Shown: positions 1 through 8,953 of the stretch, one piece after another
Layout: each line of letters starts with the position of its first letter
How positions within the stretch are numbered: position 1 is the first letter of the stretch
Assembly (NCBI GenBank): GCA_016931855.1
Contig: JAFGDZ010000079.1
Span: 46,066-110,065, forward strand
Source: Bacteroidales bacterium
Lineage (GTDB): Bacteria > Bacteroidota > Bacteroidia > Bacteroidales > Tenuifilaceae
Direction of reading: 5' to 3'
Length of the DNA: 64,000 nt
Program-made: the position numbers and the translations under genes
The notes under the pieces: generated by a model
Databases searched by the model: none
Seen by the model: only the letters and a program-made list of their open reading frames with translations
What the model was told of the DNA's origin: nothing

Positions 1-1
1 C

Positions 2-649
2 CGCCTTTTTCTCTCTATAAACAGGCCCTTTCCCTAGCCTATTTGTTGGGCTTCGCCCCTCCGCTTCGGCAATAACCATAGAGAACAGCTGATTTCTGTA
101 GGCCTCCTTTTTTGTGAGATTATCCTGCAGCTCCTTATTCTGATTTTCAAGCTTTGCTATTTCGGCATAGTTATTATCAAGGGCAAGGCCATACTGCGCT
201 GTTTTTGCCTCCTGAACAAAAAGGAGCTGCCGTTCAATCTCCTTCTCAAAAAGTTTAATTTCTAAAGGTTTAGATATTACAACAGAGATTAGTATAGCCA
301 AAACCAGCCGAGGTAGTGCAGCAAAGAACTCTTTTTGGGGATTGTGTTGCTTTCTTATGCTTGAAACGATATACCAGTCGAGTGAGAAGATTAAGAATCC
401 CCAGAGCGCTCCAAAGGCAGCGGCAAGGTAAAGTGAGTTAAACACAGTAAACATAGCATACCCACCAGATAATGATGCCATTACACCCGTAAGTAAAACA
501 ATAACGCCTATTCCATAATACTTGTTAAACTCAGTAGGGCAACGCTCTATTAAGTAGAGTCTTGCTCCTGAGCACCAACAAAAAAACCTGTAAATTCGCG
601 ATAACTTGCTGGGTTTGCTTCTATTAATATTGTTTTCGAAATCAGGCAT
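2..649 (-). CDS. DUF4407 membrane protein, 3' end cut by window edge
   Basis: An open frame begins with ATG at 649 and runs off the left edge without a stop, so at least 216 residues are present and the C-terminus is missing. The N-terminus is hydrophilic. It is followed by a CPTEFNKYYGIG segment, a hydrophobic stretch with an LSGGYAMFTVF motif, and a second hydrophobic stretch containing FGALWGFLIFSLDWYIVSS. These are hallmarks of the DUF4407 family of predicted integral membrane proteins. A further hydrophobic segment (about 98-110) and a helical, charged coiled-coil-like region follow. It starts 9 bp after the cheB stop on the same strand, so it is probably the distal gene of the chemotaxis operon, though its role there is unknown. 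Function cannot be assigned; family placement is from recalled motifs. Confidence 0.75.
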   Translation of the reverse strand, partial: MPDFENNINRSKPSKLSRIYRFFCWCSGARLYLIERCPTEFNKYYGIGVIVLLTGVMASLSGGYAMFTVFNSLYLAAAFGALWGFLIFSLDWYIVSSIRKQHNPQKEFFAALPRLVLAILISVVISKPLEIKLFEKEIERQLLFVQEAKTAQYGLALDNNYAEIAKLENQNKELQDNLTKKEAYRNQLFSMVIAEAEGRSPTNRLGKGPVYREKKA

Positions 650-658
650 TAAAATTTA

Positions 659-1732
<1,074 letters not shown>

Positions 1733-1754
1733 CTAGTATCTGTTTGCTAAAGAT

Positions 1755-2234
1755 TTACTGACTTTGTCCCAGCGTTTTCTCTATGTAACGCTGTTTTACT
1801 TCTCCTGTTGCAGTATCGTATTCGATTTTTCTACCAAGTTTACCTCCCACGCTCTTAGCTAATATTGGAATCCTAAGATCCTCAAGGGCTTCAAAGGCAA
1901 GCTGAATGTTTCTGGCGCCAATGTTAAACTGAGAGATTGTAGTTTCAATAACCTCTCCCCCTCCAAAGACCTTTGCCTGTAAATTTGAGCGCTTTGCTCC
2001 AAGTGAGACCATTTTCTCAACCAAACGCTCAATGGCTATATTACCGTACTTAGGACTAGCTAAGCCCTGACCATTCCATAGAGGAAGCATATAGTGATTA
2101 ATGCCGCCTATCTTACTAATGGGGTCGTAAAGGCAAACGGCCACGCATGATCCCAGAATTGTTGAAACCTTATGCGGAGTAGCACTGGCAAACAACGCTG
2201 CAGGATACAGGAAATGTAAAGGTTTATCTTCCAT
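1755..2234 (-). CDS. cheD: CheD receptor glutamine deamidase
   Basis: A 159-aa protein of the CheD family, which deamidates glutamines on chemoreceptors and in some species interacts with CheC. The catalytic Cys is visible as C30 in TILGSCVAVCLYD and the His as H47 in GGINHYMLP. The conserved VFGGGEV turn and the C-terminal GGKLGRKI strand are also present. The gene sits between an atypical histidine-kinase-like gene (11-bp gap) and cheB. No CheC gene occurs in the window, so CheD may act alone or with a distant partner. Confidence 0.96.
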   Translation of the reverse strand: MEDKPLHFLYPAALFASATPHKVSTILGSCVAVCLYDPISKIGGINHYMLPLWNGQGLASPKYGNIAIERLVEKMVSLGAKRSNLQAKVFGGGEVIETTISQFNIGARNIQLAFEALEDLRIPILAKSVGGKLGRKIEYDTATGEVKQRYIEKTLGQSQ

Positions 2235-2245
2235 CCCTGCTTAAT

Positions 2246-3184
2246 TTAAAATGTTTCTTCGTTACTAAAGAATGTTTCGTTAGCATCGGAAGCAAAGTCG
2301 TTGGTAGATTCCTCTGCTTCGGGAATGGTTACTGTAAACGTTGAGCCTTCGCCAAGTTCACTGGCCACCTCCATTCTCCCTTTAAGCATATCAATAATTG
2401 CCTTATTTACAGATAGGCCTAACCCATGTCCCCTATTTAAAGAGTTAATACCTGAATCAACCCGCCTAAACCTATCGAATATGATTTTTTGGTTCTCCTT
2501 GGAAATACCAATACCATAATCCTTTACGCTTATTTTAAGATCAGTCCCCTCTATCCAGGTAGTTACCTCAATGGCTCCTCCCTCAAAGCTAAAGTTTACG
2601 GCGTTGCTTAGCAGGTTGGAAAGAACCATTCTAAGCTTTTCTGGGTCGGTTTTAAAGGTAAACAGCTGGCTTTCGGATTTTACAGTAAAGTTGTGGGTGG
2701 CAGTAATCCGCTTCTTCTTTGTCTCAAACTTAAACGACTCTACAACGCTATCGATAAGGTTATGGATGTCAACATTAAAAATCTCGGGAAAGATTTCGCC
2801 TGCCTCTATTTTGGCTGCAACAAAAATGTTGCGGAACTGAAAATCGAGATGAAAAGCCTCCGAATGAATTAGCGCTACCATAGAGATTACCTTTTTCCAG
2901 TTCTCCTTGTCAACAGAGAGTATGGCTCTGGATAATCCAAGTATTGATGTAAAGGGGTTAATAATCTCATTGGTGATGTTGGATATAAAGTGGCTTTTAA
3001 GCGACTCTGATTCTTCCAACTTTTTATTTACATTCCTAAGCTCATCGTTAAGATTCTTAAGCTCAAGAACCGCATTCTTATTCTGCTCAAAGCGTCGCCT
3101 AAGCTCATCTAGCAGTTCGGTATCAGTTAATCGTTGCTCCATATCGTTTTCGGTTTGTAAATAACTGTAGTTGAATAAATTCAT
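2246..3184 (-). CDS. Histidine-kinase-like protein with Asn in place of the phospho-acceptor His
   Basis: A 312-aa soluble protein with an N-terminal coiled coil (about 15-65), a dimerisation helix and a C-terminal HATPase_c domain. The HATPase boxes look intact: N-box NLLSNAVNF, G1 DYGIGI, F-box FDRFRR and G2 GHGLGLS. In the dimerisation helix the usual SHEIRTP is replaced by TNEIINP, so residue 72 is Asn (codon AAT) where the phosphorylated His belongs. There is no membrane segment and no sensor domain. Its position between cheR and cheD suggests a role in the chemotaxis pathway. It could be a pseudokinase, a scaffold, or an ATPase acting on a partner. The family call is firm; lack of autophosphorylation is inference. 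Confidence 0.85.
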   Translation of the reverse strand: MNLFNYSYLQTENDMEQRLTDTELLDELRRRFEQNKNAVLELKNLNDELRNVNKKLEESESLKSHFISNITNEIINPFTSILGLSRAILSVDKENWKKVISMVALIHSEAFHLDFQFRNIFVAAKIEAGEIFPEIFNVDIHNLIDSVVESFKFETKKKRITATHNFTVKSESQLFTFKTDPEKLRMVLSNLLSNAVNFSFEGGAIEVTTWIEGTDLKISVKDYGIGISKENQKIIFDRFRRVDSGINSLNRGHGLGLSVNKAIIDMLKGRMEVASELGEGSTFTVTIPEAEESTNDFASDANETFFSNEETF

Positions 3185-3274
3185 TTACCGCTACTTCTTT
3201 TTACATACCAGCCTGCGAGGCTGTATGTAGCTAGATTGGATTTGAACCTGCACTGGTTCAAAAAGGTAATTTAG

Positions 3275-4132
3275 CTATAATCGTTGAAATATGGTAGGCT
3301 TTATCTGTTTTAGTGGCACATCCATGTTCATTATTGACTCGGAATGCCCCAAAAAGAAGTATCCTCCAGACTTGAGCTTGCTGCAAAGCTTATTAATAAC
3401 CTTTTCCTGTGTAGCTCTATCAAAATAAATTAGCACGTTACGACAAAATACTACATCAAATGTCTCGGGCAAATCGTAGTAGGCATCCATAAAATTTAGC
3501 CTACCAAACCTAACCTTCCTGCGTAGCTCTGGAATAACTTTAACGGTAGGGTTTGTTCTATCCTTGCTTTTTAGAAAGTACTTACGCTTAATCTCTATGG
3601 GAATATTTGCTACCCTATCCTCTTTATAAACGGCATCTACCGATTTTTGGAGGATTTGGGTTGAGATATCGGTACCAACAATACTGTAATCCATTCCAGA
3701 GTTAGCATTAGCAAACTCCTGAAGTACAATGGCTATTGTGTAGGGCTCCTCGCCACTGGAGCATCCTGCGCTCCAAATTTTTACGGTACTATTTGATCGC
3801 CTGTTCTCATAAAGGGCGGGTAGCACCTCCTTAGATAGAAAGTCGAAATGAATGGGCTCTCTAAAAAAGTCTGTTTTATTTGTGCTCACCACATCAAGCA
3901 TATGGATAATTTCAATGCCTGTATTATCCTTATGAAAAACGTAATCGCAGTAATCCTTAAACGAGGTCATTTTAAGCTCCCTAAGCCGCTTTTGAAGGCG
4001 GCTTTGGAGCATAATCTTCTTAACCTGAGGCATTTTAATGCCACTCTCTTTGTAAATGAAGCTACTAAGCTTATCAAACTCATCCTGAGAGAGCTGGGCT
4101 CGGTATATCTCATTCAAATTAGGATCGAACAT
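3275..4132 (-). CDS. cheR: CheR chemoreceptor glutamate methyltransferase
   Basis: A 285-aa S-adenosylmethionine-dependent methyltransferase that methylates glutamates on chemoreceptors. The N-terminal helical CheR_N domain (about 10-70, with SRLQKRLRELKM) is followed by the catalytic domain. That domain carries the TDFFREP motif, the SAM-binding IWSAGCSSGEEPYT loop, the DVVFCRNVLIYFD motif and the terminal GGYFFLGHSESI segment. All regions expected of CheR are present at normal length. It lies 24 bp downstream of the outer-membrane barrel gene and 90 bp upstream of the atypical kinase, on the same strand as the rest of the chemotaxis genes. Confidence 0.97.
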   Translation of the reverse strand: MFDPNLNEIYRAQLSQDEFDKLSSFIYKESGIKMPQVKKIMLQSRLQKRLRELKMTSFKDYCDYVFHKDNTGIEIIHMLDVVSTNKTDFFREPIHFDFLSKEVLPALYENRRSNSTVKIWSAGCSSGEEPYTIAIVLQEFANANSGMDYSIVGTDISTQILQKSVDAVYKEDRVANIPIEIKRKYFLKSKDRTNPTVKVIPELRRKVRFGRLNFMDAYYDLPETFDVVFCRNVLIYFDRATQEKVINKLCSKLKSGGYFFLGHSESIMNMDVPLKQIKPTIFQRL

Positions 4133-4156
4133 CGCTAATATATCTTCGTTTGATGT

Positions 4157-5431
4157 CTAAAAGTCGTACTGTAATGCGAACAGGAATCGTGTGTTCCCTA
4201 CTAAATCGCTATTAATAACCTTTGCTTTATTGGCAATGTCAATAGCGCCATAAGCAGCGGCGGTGTACTCAACTTCAAATGCAAATAAGTACTGGTTCTT
4301 GCGGTACATAATATTGGGTGCTACGCGGAACATGTAGTCAATATCGGCACCTCTGCCGTAAATGCTTGTGGTTGCAACAACATTATCCTGGGCTCCTAAG
4401 TTTTTAGCGTATCCACCAAATAGGCCAACCTGAAAATCTTTGCCGTATGTAACATTTGCAAATGCAAAGAGGTGGCGAAGCGAGGTATAGGTTTCGGCTC
4501 CGGTTTGGGCATCAACGGTTGCCACGCCGTAACCACCAAGCATTAGATGGTCTGCAAGGTTTTGCCCGTACATTACCTTTGTTCTAATAGTTAGCATATC
4601 GGCCTGAACCTTAAGGTATGCCATACCCGATAACGTGTTAATGCGCTCAGATGTAACGTACTTTGAGGTTCCGTCGGCAGGCGAAACGGTAAAAAGCCTA
4701 GGACGAAGGCTCTTAAAATCGGCAGCAAGGCCAGCTGTTACGGAGCTACTCTTCACCTGTAGCTGAGCAAAAAGGTTGGGTATTGTGGAGTTTCTTAAAA
4801 AAGAGGATGAGGCTATTGCTTTGCCTGGGGTTTCGGGGTCGGGGCCAAAGCTTTTATAATCGCTCTGGTGAATGGCCGATATGGTACCAAATAGCCCTGG
4901 GGTAATCTCGTGAGTAAGCGTAAGCTGTGGGCTACGGTTAAAACTTTGGAAAGGAGCACCAGTGCTTAGCCCTACTAAGTAAGGGTAAACATCGGTAACA
5001 AACATGGGATGCCACGTTTGGCCGGCCATAAGCTTTGTTTTGCCCCAATTTAGCGTAGCAAGAGCATGCCTAAAACGGAAATGAACGTTAGAGCTAAGTC
5101 CGGTAAAATCGGCCTCAACGAGTATTGTGGACTTTGCGCCAAAAATATTGGGCATAGTAATGCTTGTACGTAGGCGAGTGGCCATGGCCAACGAGTTAAA
5201 CCCTGGAGCGGCTAAAATATCTTCACCATTAGCATCTGCCATAGGTGCTTTAGGATACAGAAGGAATAGCCCATCAATGGCTTCTACGTTTTGCCTAGTA
5301 TCGTACCAGTACTCTACGCGAAAGAAGCCTCCAAAATCTAGCTTGGGCTTGGTTATAGTAGTTGTATCGGTTAAAGCAAAAGCACTGCTAGCAAGCGTGC
5401 TTACAAATAGAAATAGGTATAATTTCCTCAC
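4157..5431 (-). CDS. Predicted outer-membrane beta-barrel (porin-like) protein
   Basis: A 424-aa exported protein. Residues 1-19 form a signal peptide ending SAFA, and the start is GTG because no other in-frame start lies upstream of the signal. The mature part is rich in alternating aromatic and polar beta strands (for example FFRVEYWYDTR, FLFAFEVEYTAA) and ends in a terminal aromatic, LQYDF, as outer-membrane barrels do. I do not recognise a named family; DcaP-like or another porin group is possible. It is embedded in the chemotaxis cluster between cheW and cheR. The hairpin upstream at 5465-5537 means it may be transcribed separately from cheW. A link to chemotaxis, such as ligand uptake, is speculation. 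Confidence 0.75.
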   Translation of the reverse strand: MRKLYLFLFVSTLASSAFALTDTTTITKPKLDFGGFFRVEYWYDTRQNVEAIDGLFLLYPKAPMADANGEDILAAPGFNSLAMATRLRTSITMPNIFGAKSTILVEADFTGLSSNVHFRFRHALATLNWGKTKLMAGQTWHPMFVTDVYPYLVGLSTGAPFQSFNRSPQLTLTHEITPGLFGTISAIHQSDYKSFGPDPETPGKAIASSSFLRNSTIPNLFAQLQVKSSSVTAGLAADFKSLRPRLFTVSPADGTSKYVTSERINTLSGMAYLKVQADMLTIRTKVMYGQNLADHLMLGGYGVATVDAQTGAETYTSLRHLFAFANVTYGKDFQVGLFGGYAKNLGAQDNVVATTSIYGRGADIDYMFRVAPNIMYRKNQYLFAFEVEYTAAAYGAIDIANKAKVINSDLVGNTRFLFALQYDF

Positions 5432-5464
5432 GGTTAAACTTTAGTAAATTGTATTAAACAATAA

Positions 5465-5537
5465 AAAGGCTGTTCAAAAAGATTTCCAGACATCAACTCC
5501 TAAGCAAAGCTTAAGAGCGACTTTTTGAACAGCCTTT
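5465..5537 (-). terminator. 17-bp perfect inverted repeat after cheW
   Basis: The arms at 5465-5481 and 5521-5537 are perfectly complementary (AAAGGCTGTTCAAAAAG), with a 39-nt loop that contains a nested TAAGC/GCTTA hairpin. Read on the minus strand, the long stem lies downstream of cheW and is followed by a T-rich run, so it fits a terminator splitting cheW from the barrel gene. It may also be a copy of a dispersed repeat. Confidence 0.6.
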
Positions 5538-5610
5538 AGGTGGGATGCACTACAACTATGGCAATTGCTGTGCACCAAAGCATCAAACAAATATTGCAAT
5601 AACAGTAGAA

Positions 5611-6132
5611 CTAGCCAATCTCCTCTATCTCACTAGTTTTCTCGGTTTCTACGGCTTTATCTTTCATGCTAGAGAGCTCATCAGATGAGAACACTGAGTC
5701 CATATTCAGGATCATGATAAAGCGATCGTCGATATTGGCTACGCCCTCAATAAATTCCGACTTATACTTACTCCCTATGCTTGGTGCAGGTAGAAGAGTG
5801 TTCTCGTCCAGTTCAAGAACGGCTTGAACAGAGTCAACAAGTGCTCCTACGTGAATTGATTCCCCATCCATCTCAATGTCAAGAACAATAATACAGGTGT
5901 TAGTTGTATATACCGTTGGAGCCATTCCAAATTTAATACGGGTATCAATAACAGGCAGTACGGTTCCCCTAAGGTTAATAACACCCTTCATGTACTCGGG
6001 AGCCTTAGGGACCTCTGTTATTTTAGTCATTTCCAAAATATTAAGCACCTTACCTACATGTGCCGCAAATTCTTCTTCTCCTAGCTTAAATGAGAGGTAG
6101 GAGTTTATTCTCGATAAATTTTCCTGATTCAT
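5611..6132 (-). CDS. cheW: CheW chemotaxis coupling protein
   Basis: A 173-aa protein made of one CheW domain (about 10-150), the SH3-like adaptor that couples receptors to CheA. Visible signatures are YLSFKLGEEEFA, EVPKAPEYMKGVINLRG, LPVIDTRIKFG and a final FIEGVANIDDRF region. The C-terminal 20 residues are acidic and probably disordered. A textbook Shine-Dalgarno GGAGG (6139-6143 on the minus strand) precedes the ATG by 6 nt, which is uncommon in this phylum and suggests strong translation. It follows cheA by 29 bp and is itself followed by a terminator-like hairpin. Confidence 0.96.
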   Translation of the reverse strand: MNQENLSRINSYLSFKLGEEEFAAHVGKVLNILEMTKITEVPKAPEYMKGVINLRGTVLPVIDTRIKFGMAPTVYTTNTCIIVLDIEMDGESIHVGALVDSVQAVLELDENTLLPAPSIGSKYKSEFIEGVANIDDRFIMILNMDSVFSSDELSSMKDKAVETEKTSEIEEIG

Positions 6133-6161
6133 AGTCTTCCTCCTGTTTTTAACCCAATTAG

Positions 6162-8201
6162 TTACTTATTAGTTGTTACTTGCTTACTGGCGAATTGCTT
6201 TATTATCTTATTTGTATCTACAACCAGAGCTACCGTTCCGTCGCCCAGAATTGTTGCTCCCGATACCATTTCCTGACTCTTATAGTGCTTTCCTAGCGGT
6301 TTAAGAACTGCCTGGTACTCACCAACAACATGATCAACCACTAGGCCAACGCGTTTCTCCTCGTAGTTAACTACAACAACTTGCATAAACTCGCTATCAA
6401 CGTTGCCAACATTAAACTCTTCGCGCAAGTTAAAGAACGATACCTGACGACCATCAAGAATTACTACGTTGTTGTACTTCTCATATATCTCCTTAGTAGG
6501 AACTGCGTAAATTTTATCTATTGCCGATAGTGGAACTACGTAGTGCGTATCGTCAATCTTTACCAGAAGTCCATCAATAATAGAAAGTGTAAGCGGAAGC
6601 TTAATGGTAATGGTAGTTCCAACACCCTTTTCAGAGTCAATCTCAACCTCGCCGCGTATATCGGCTATCTTACGGCGTACCACGTCCATTCCAACTCCTC
6701 TACCCGACACATCGGTTACCTTTTTGGCTGTTGAGAAGCCTGGAAGGAATACAAGGTCGAGTGTTTCGCGTAGTGAGAGCTTTCTATCGGCGGCAATAAT
6801 GCCCTTTGCAATGGCCTTTTCGCGGATAAGCTCAGGGTCGATACCCGCACCATCGTCACTTACCTGAATTAGCACGCTAGCACCAGAATAGAAGGCTTTT
6901 AGGATAATTTTCCCCTGGCGAGGCTTACCTAGCTTTTGGCGAACATCGGCATCCTCAATACCATGGTCGAGACTATTACGAAGGATGTGCATTAGTGGAT
7001 CGGCAAGGCTCTCGATTATGGTTTTATCCAGCTCTGTATCTGAGCCTTCTGTAATAAATACAACATCCTTGTGCAGCTCGTTAGACAAATCGCGAACCAG
7101 CCTTTGGAAACGGGTTAGCATATTCTCAATAGGAATTAGCACAATGCTAAATGCCGTATCCCTTAGCTGCCGCGATAGTTTCTGCACATTTTCTGCTATA
7201 GCAGTTAGCCCGGGAATGGCATTCTGCTCAGCAAAAAGGCTTAGGCGGGCTTGGGTTGTTACCAGCTCCGATACAAGATTCATCAGAACATCTAGTTTTT
7301 CTGACGAAACCCTGATGCTTGAAATGGTAGTATCCTTAACAGTAATTTTTTCGCGCTTAATTATGTCGGCCTGCTTCTGCTGCTGCTGCTTCATTACTTT
7401 CTCTGCTAAAGTTTGAAGCATATTGTACCCAATATCCTCTTTCTCTGCAGCAATACGCTTGGCCTCGGCAACAAATGTTGAATCATTCAACAGATTCAAA
7501 TCGGCAAGTTTCTGTATATCAAGACTTGACTCATCCTCAACAAAGATGAATACATCGTTTATAGCGTTGGTTCCCTCTTTGGTAACCAGTATTATTTCCC
7601 AGTAAGTATAGCAGTTCTCTGGGTTGATATCCTTAAGCTTAGGTACTCTATTCAGGTGTGCAAAAACTAGGCTATTCCCTAGCGAGGCAACCTCATCAAT
7701 AAGGTATAAAGGATTGGTTCCGTTAGAAAAAATCTCCTTACGTGGTTCAAAAAGGATGTAGTAGGTACACTCATCGGCATTTGACAGTACCGATACCGAT
7801 TCTGCAGCCTGCTCTAGTGCTTGTGGGGTATCAATAAGTGAGGCTACGCGCAGCGTAAGCTGCTCATGAGCCCTAATAAAGTCCTTATCGGAGTAGTTAT
7901 CCTCGTTAAGCAGCAGCTTAAGATGATCAACAGCGGCAAGGGTAACATCAAGTACTTGGCGAGTTACACGGAGACTTCCATTACGAATAAGGTCGTAAAC
8001 TGTTTCCAAATCGTGAGTAAAGCGGTCTATTAAATCGAAGCCAAACATACCGCTATTACCTTTTAGCGTATGCATAACCCGGAACACCTGCTGAATAAGA
8101 GCGGGATCGTCGGAATTCTCTTCCAGCGCAAGTAGAGCCTTTTCAAGACCGTCAATTAGATCGGTGGCCTCTTCTATGAATTTCTTTTTAAAGTTATCCA
8201 T
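6162..8201 (-). CDS. cheA: CheA chemotaxis histidine kinase
   Basis: A 679-aa class II histidine kinase, the hub of the chemotaxis array. The Hpt domain (about 1-105) carries phospho-acceptor H44 in RVMHTLKGNSG. Residues about 145-240 form a P2-like CheY-binding region, followed by a QQQQ linker. The dimerisation domain is near 295-355 (LDVLMNLVSELVTTQARL). The ATPase domain shows HILRNSLDHGIE (N407), SDDGAGID and SGRGVGMDVV, and the C-terminal CheW-like domain spans about 540-672. Nothing essential is missing. The start codon overlaps the cheY stop as TAATG, implying translational coupling. It transfers phosphate to CheY and CheB and possibly to the extra receivers nearby. Confidence 0.98.
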   Translation of the reverse strand: MDNFKKKFIEEATDLIDGLEKALLALEENSDDPALIQQVFRVMHTLKGNSGMFGFDLIDRFTHDLETVYDLIRNGSLRVTRQVLDVTLAAVDHLKLLLNEDNYSDKDFIRAHEQLTLRVASLIDTPQALEQAAESVSVLSNADECTYYILFEPRKEIFSNGTNPLYLIDEVASLGNSLVFAHLNRVPKLKDINPENCYTYWEIILVTKEGTNAINDVFIFVEDESSLDIQKLADLNLLNDSTFVAEAKRIAAEKEDIGYNMLQTLAEKVMKQQQQKQADIIKREKITVKDTTISSIRVSSEKLDVLMNLVSELVTTQARLSLFAEQNAIPGLTAIAENVQKLSRQLRDTAFSIVLIPIENMLTRFQRLVRDLSNELHKDVVFITEGSDTELDKTIIESLADPLMHILRNSLDHGIEDADVRQKLGKPRQGKIILKAFYSGASVLIQVSDDGAGIDPELIREKAIAKGIIAADRKLSLRETLDLVFLPGFSTAKKVTDVSGRGVGMDVVRRKIADIRGEVEIDSEKGVGTTITIKLPLTLSIIDGLLVKIDDTHYVVPLSAIDKIYAVPTKEIYEKYNNVVILDGRQVSFFNLREEFNVGNVDSEFMQVVVVNYEEKRVGLVVDHVVGEYQAVLKPLGKHYKSQEMVSGATILGDGTVALVVDTNKIIKQFASKQVTTNK

Positions 8202-8566
8202 TATCTAAGCACTTTATTGAGAGCAGCTATGAGTTTTGCCGGAACAAATGGCTTTATAATCCAACCAGTAGCTCCAGCTTCCTTTGCCTCCATTTTCTTA
8301 GCGGCTTGCGACTCTGTTGTTAAAAAGAGTATGGGAACACGTTGGTAAGCCTCCATTTTTCTCACCTCCTTAATTAAAGCTATACCATCCATTTCTGGCA
8401 TATGTAGGTCGGTAATGATAAGGTCTATAGGCGTTCCGTTTAAGAAGCGTAGCGCATCTTTGCCATCAACGGCAACGAGCACATTATACCCTTCGTTTTC
8501 AAGGGTAAAGCTAACTACCTCCCTAATACTTTCAGAGTCGTCAACTATGAGAATCGTTTTGGCCAT
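8201..8566 (-). CDS. cheY: CheY-type single-domain response regulator
   Basis: A receiver domain of 121 residues counted from the MAKTILIVDD start; an ATG three codons upstream is the alternative. The acidic pocket DD, the phospho-acceptor Asp in LIITDLHMPEMDG, a Thr in LFLTTES and the Lys in IIKPF are all present. No output domain follows, so it should act by protein contact as the diffusible CheY. Its stop codon overlaps the cheA ATG, making it the likely cognate partner of CheA. Confidence 0.93.
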   Translation of the reverse strand: MAKTILIVDDSESIREVVSFTLENEGYNVLVAVDGKDALRFLNGTPIDLIITDLHMPEMDGIALIKEVRKMEAYQRVPILFLTTESQAAKKMEAKEAGATGWIIKPFVPAKLIAALNKVLR

Positions 8567-8601
8567 AATATGCAATATTTGTTTGTTGGCTAATGGGTTT
8601 A

Positions 8602-8934
8602 CTATTTGGTTATGATTAGGTTCTCTAATCCCGAACGAGACAATAGCAGGGCTTGCTCACTACTGAGTTTAAACTCAGACTCAACCTTTTTTCCTTGCTC
8701 TGCAGCGGTTCGTTTTAGAGAGAAGATAAGCTGGATAAGGCCTAGGTCTATGGCCTCCACGTTGTTAATCTTCACGGAAAGCTCTTTGTATTTAGTGAGG
8801 TTCTCTAACAAAAAATCTTTAATGGATACTATTTGATCCAAAGAAAGGTCGCCTTGTAACATAAGGGTTGCCGATGCTCCCCCTTTTGCTTTTGAGGGCG
8901 ATACTTTTAATGTGGCTTTTTTACTCTTATTCAT
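8602..8934 (-). CDS. STAS-domain protein of the chemotaxis cluster
   Basis: A 110-aa protein that is almost entirely one STAS domain (about 18-108). The strand LMLQGDLSLDQI and the helix segment AIDLGLIQLIFSLKR align with the anti-anti-sigma/STAS fold. In SpoIIAA-like proteins the phosphorylated Ser follows the conserved Asp; here the Asp is followed by Leu-Gly-Leu, so the usual Ser/Thr seems absent. STAS proteins of this length are recurrent companions of chemotaxis genes, but their function is not settled. It sits between the 604-aa helical protein and cheY. Confidence 0.8.
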   Translation of the reverse strand: MNKSKKATLKVSPSKAKGGASATLMLQGDLSLDQIVSIKDFLLENLTKYKELSVKINNVEAIDLGLIQLIFSLKRTAAEQGKKVESEFKLSSEQALLLSRSGLENLIITK

Positions 8935-8953
8935 GGTTTCTATGGGCTTAGGG

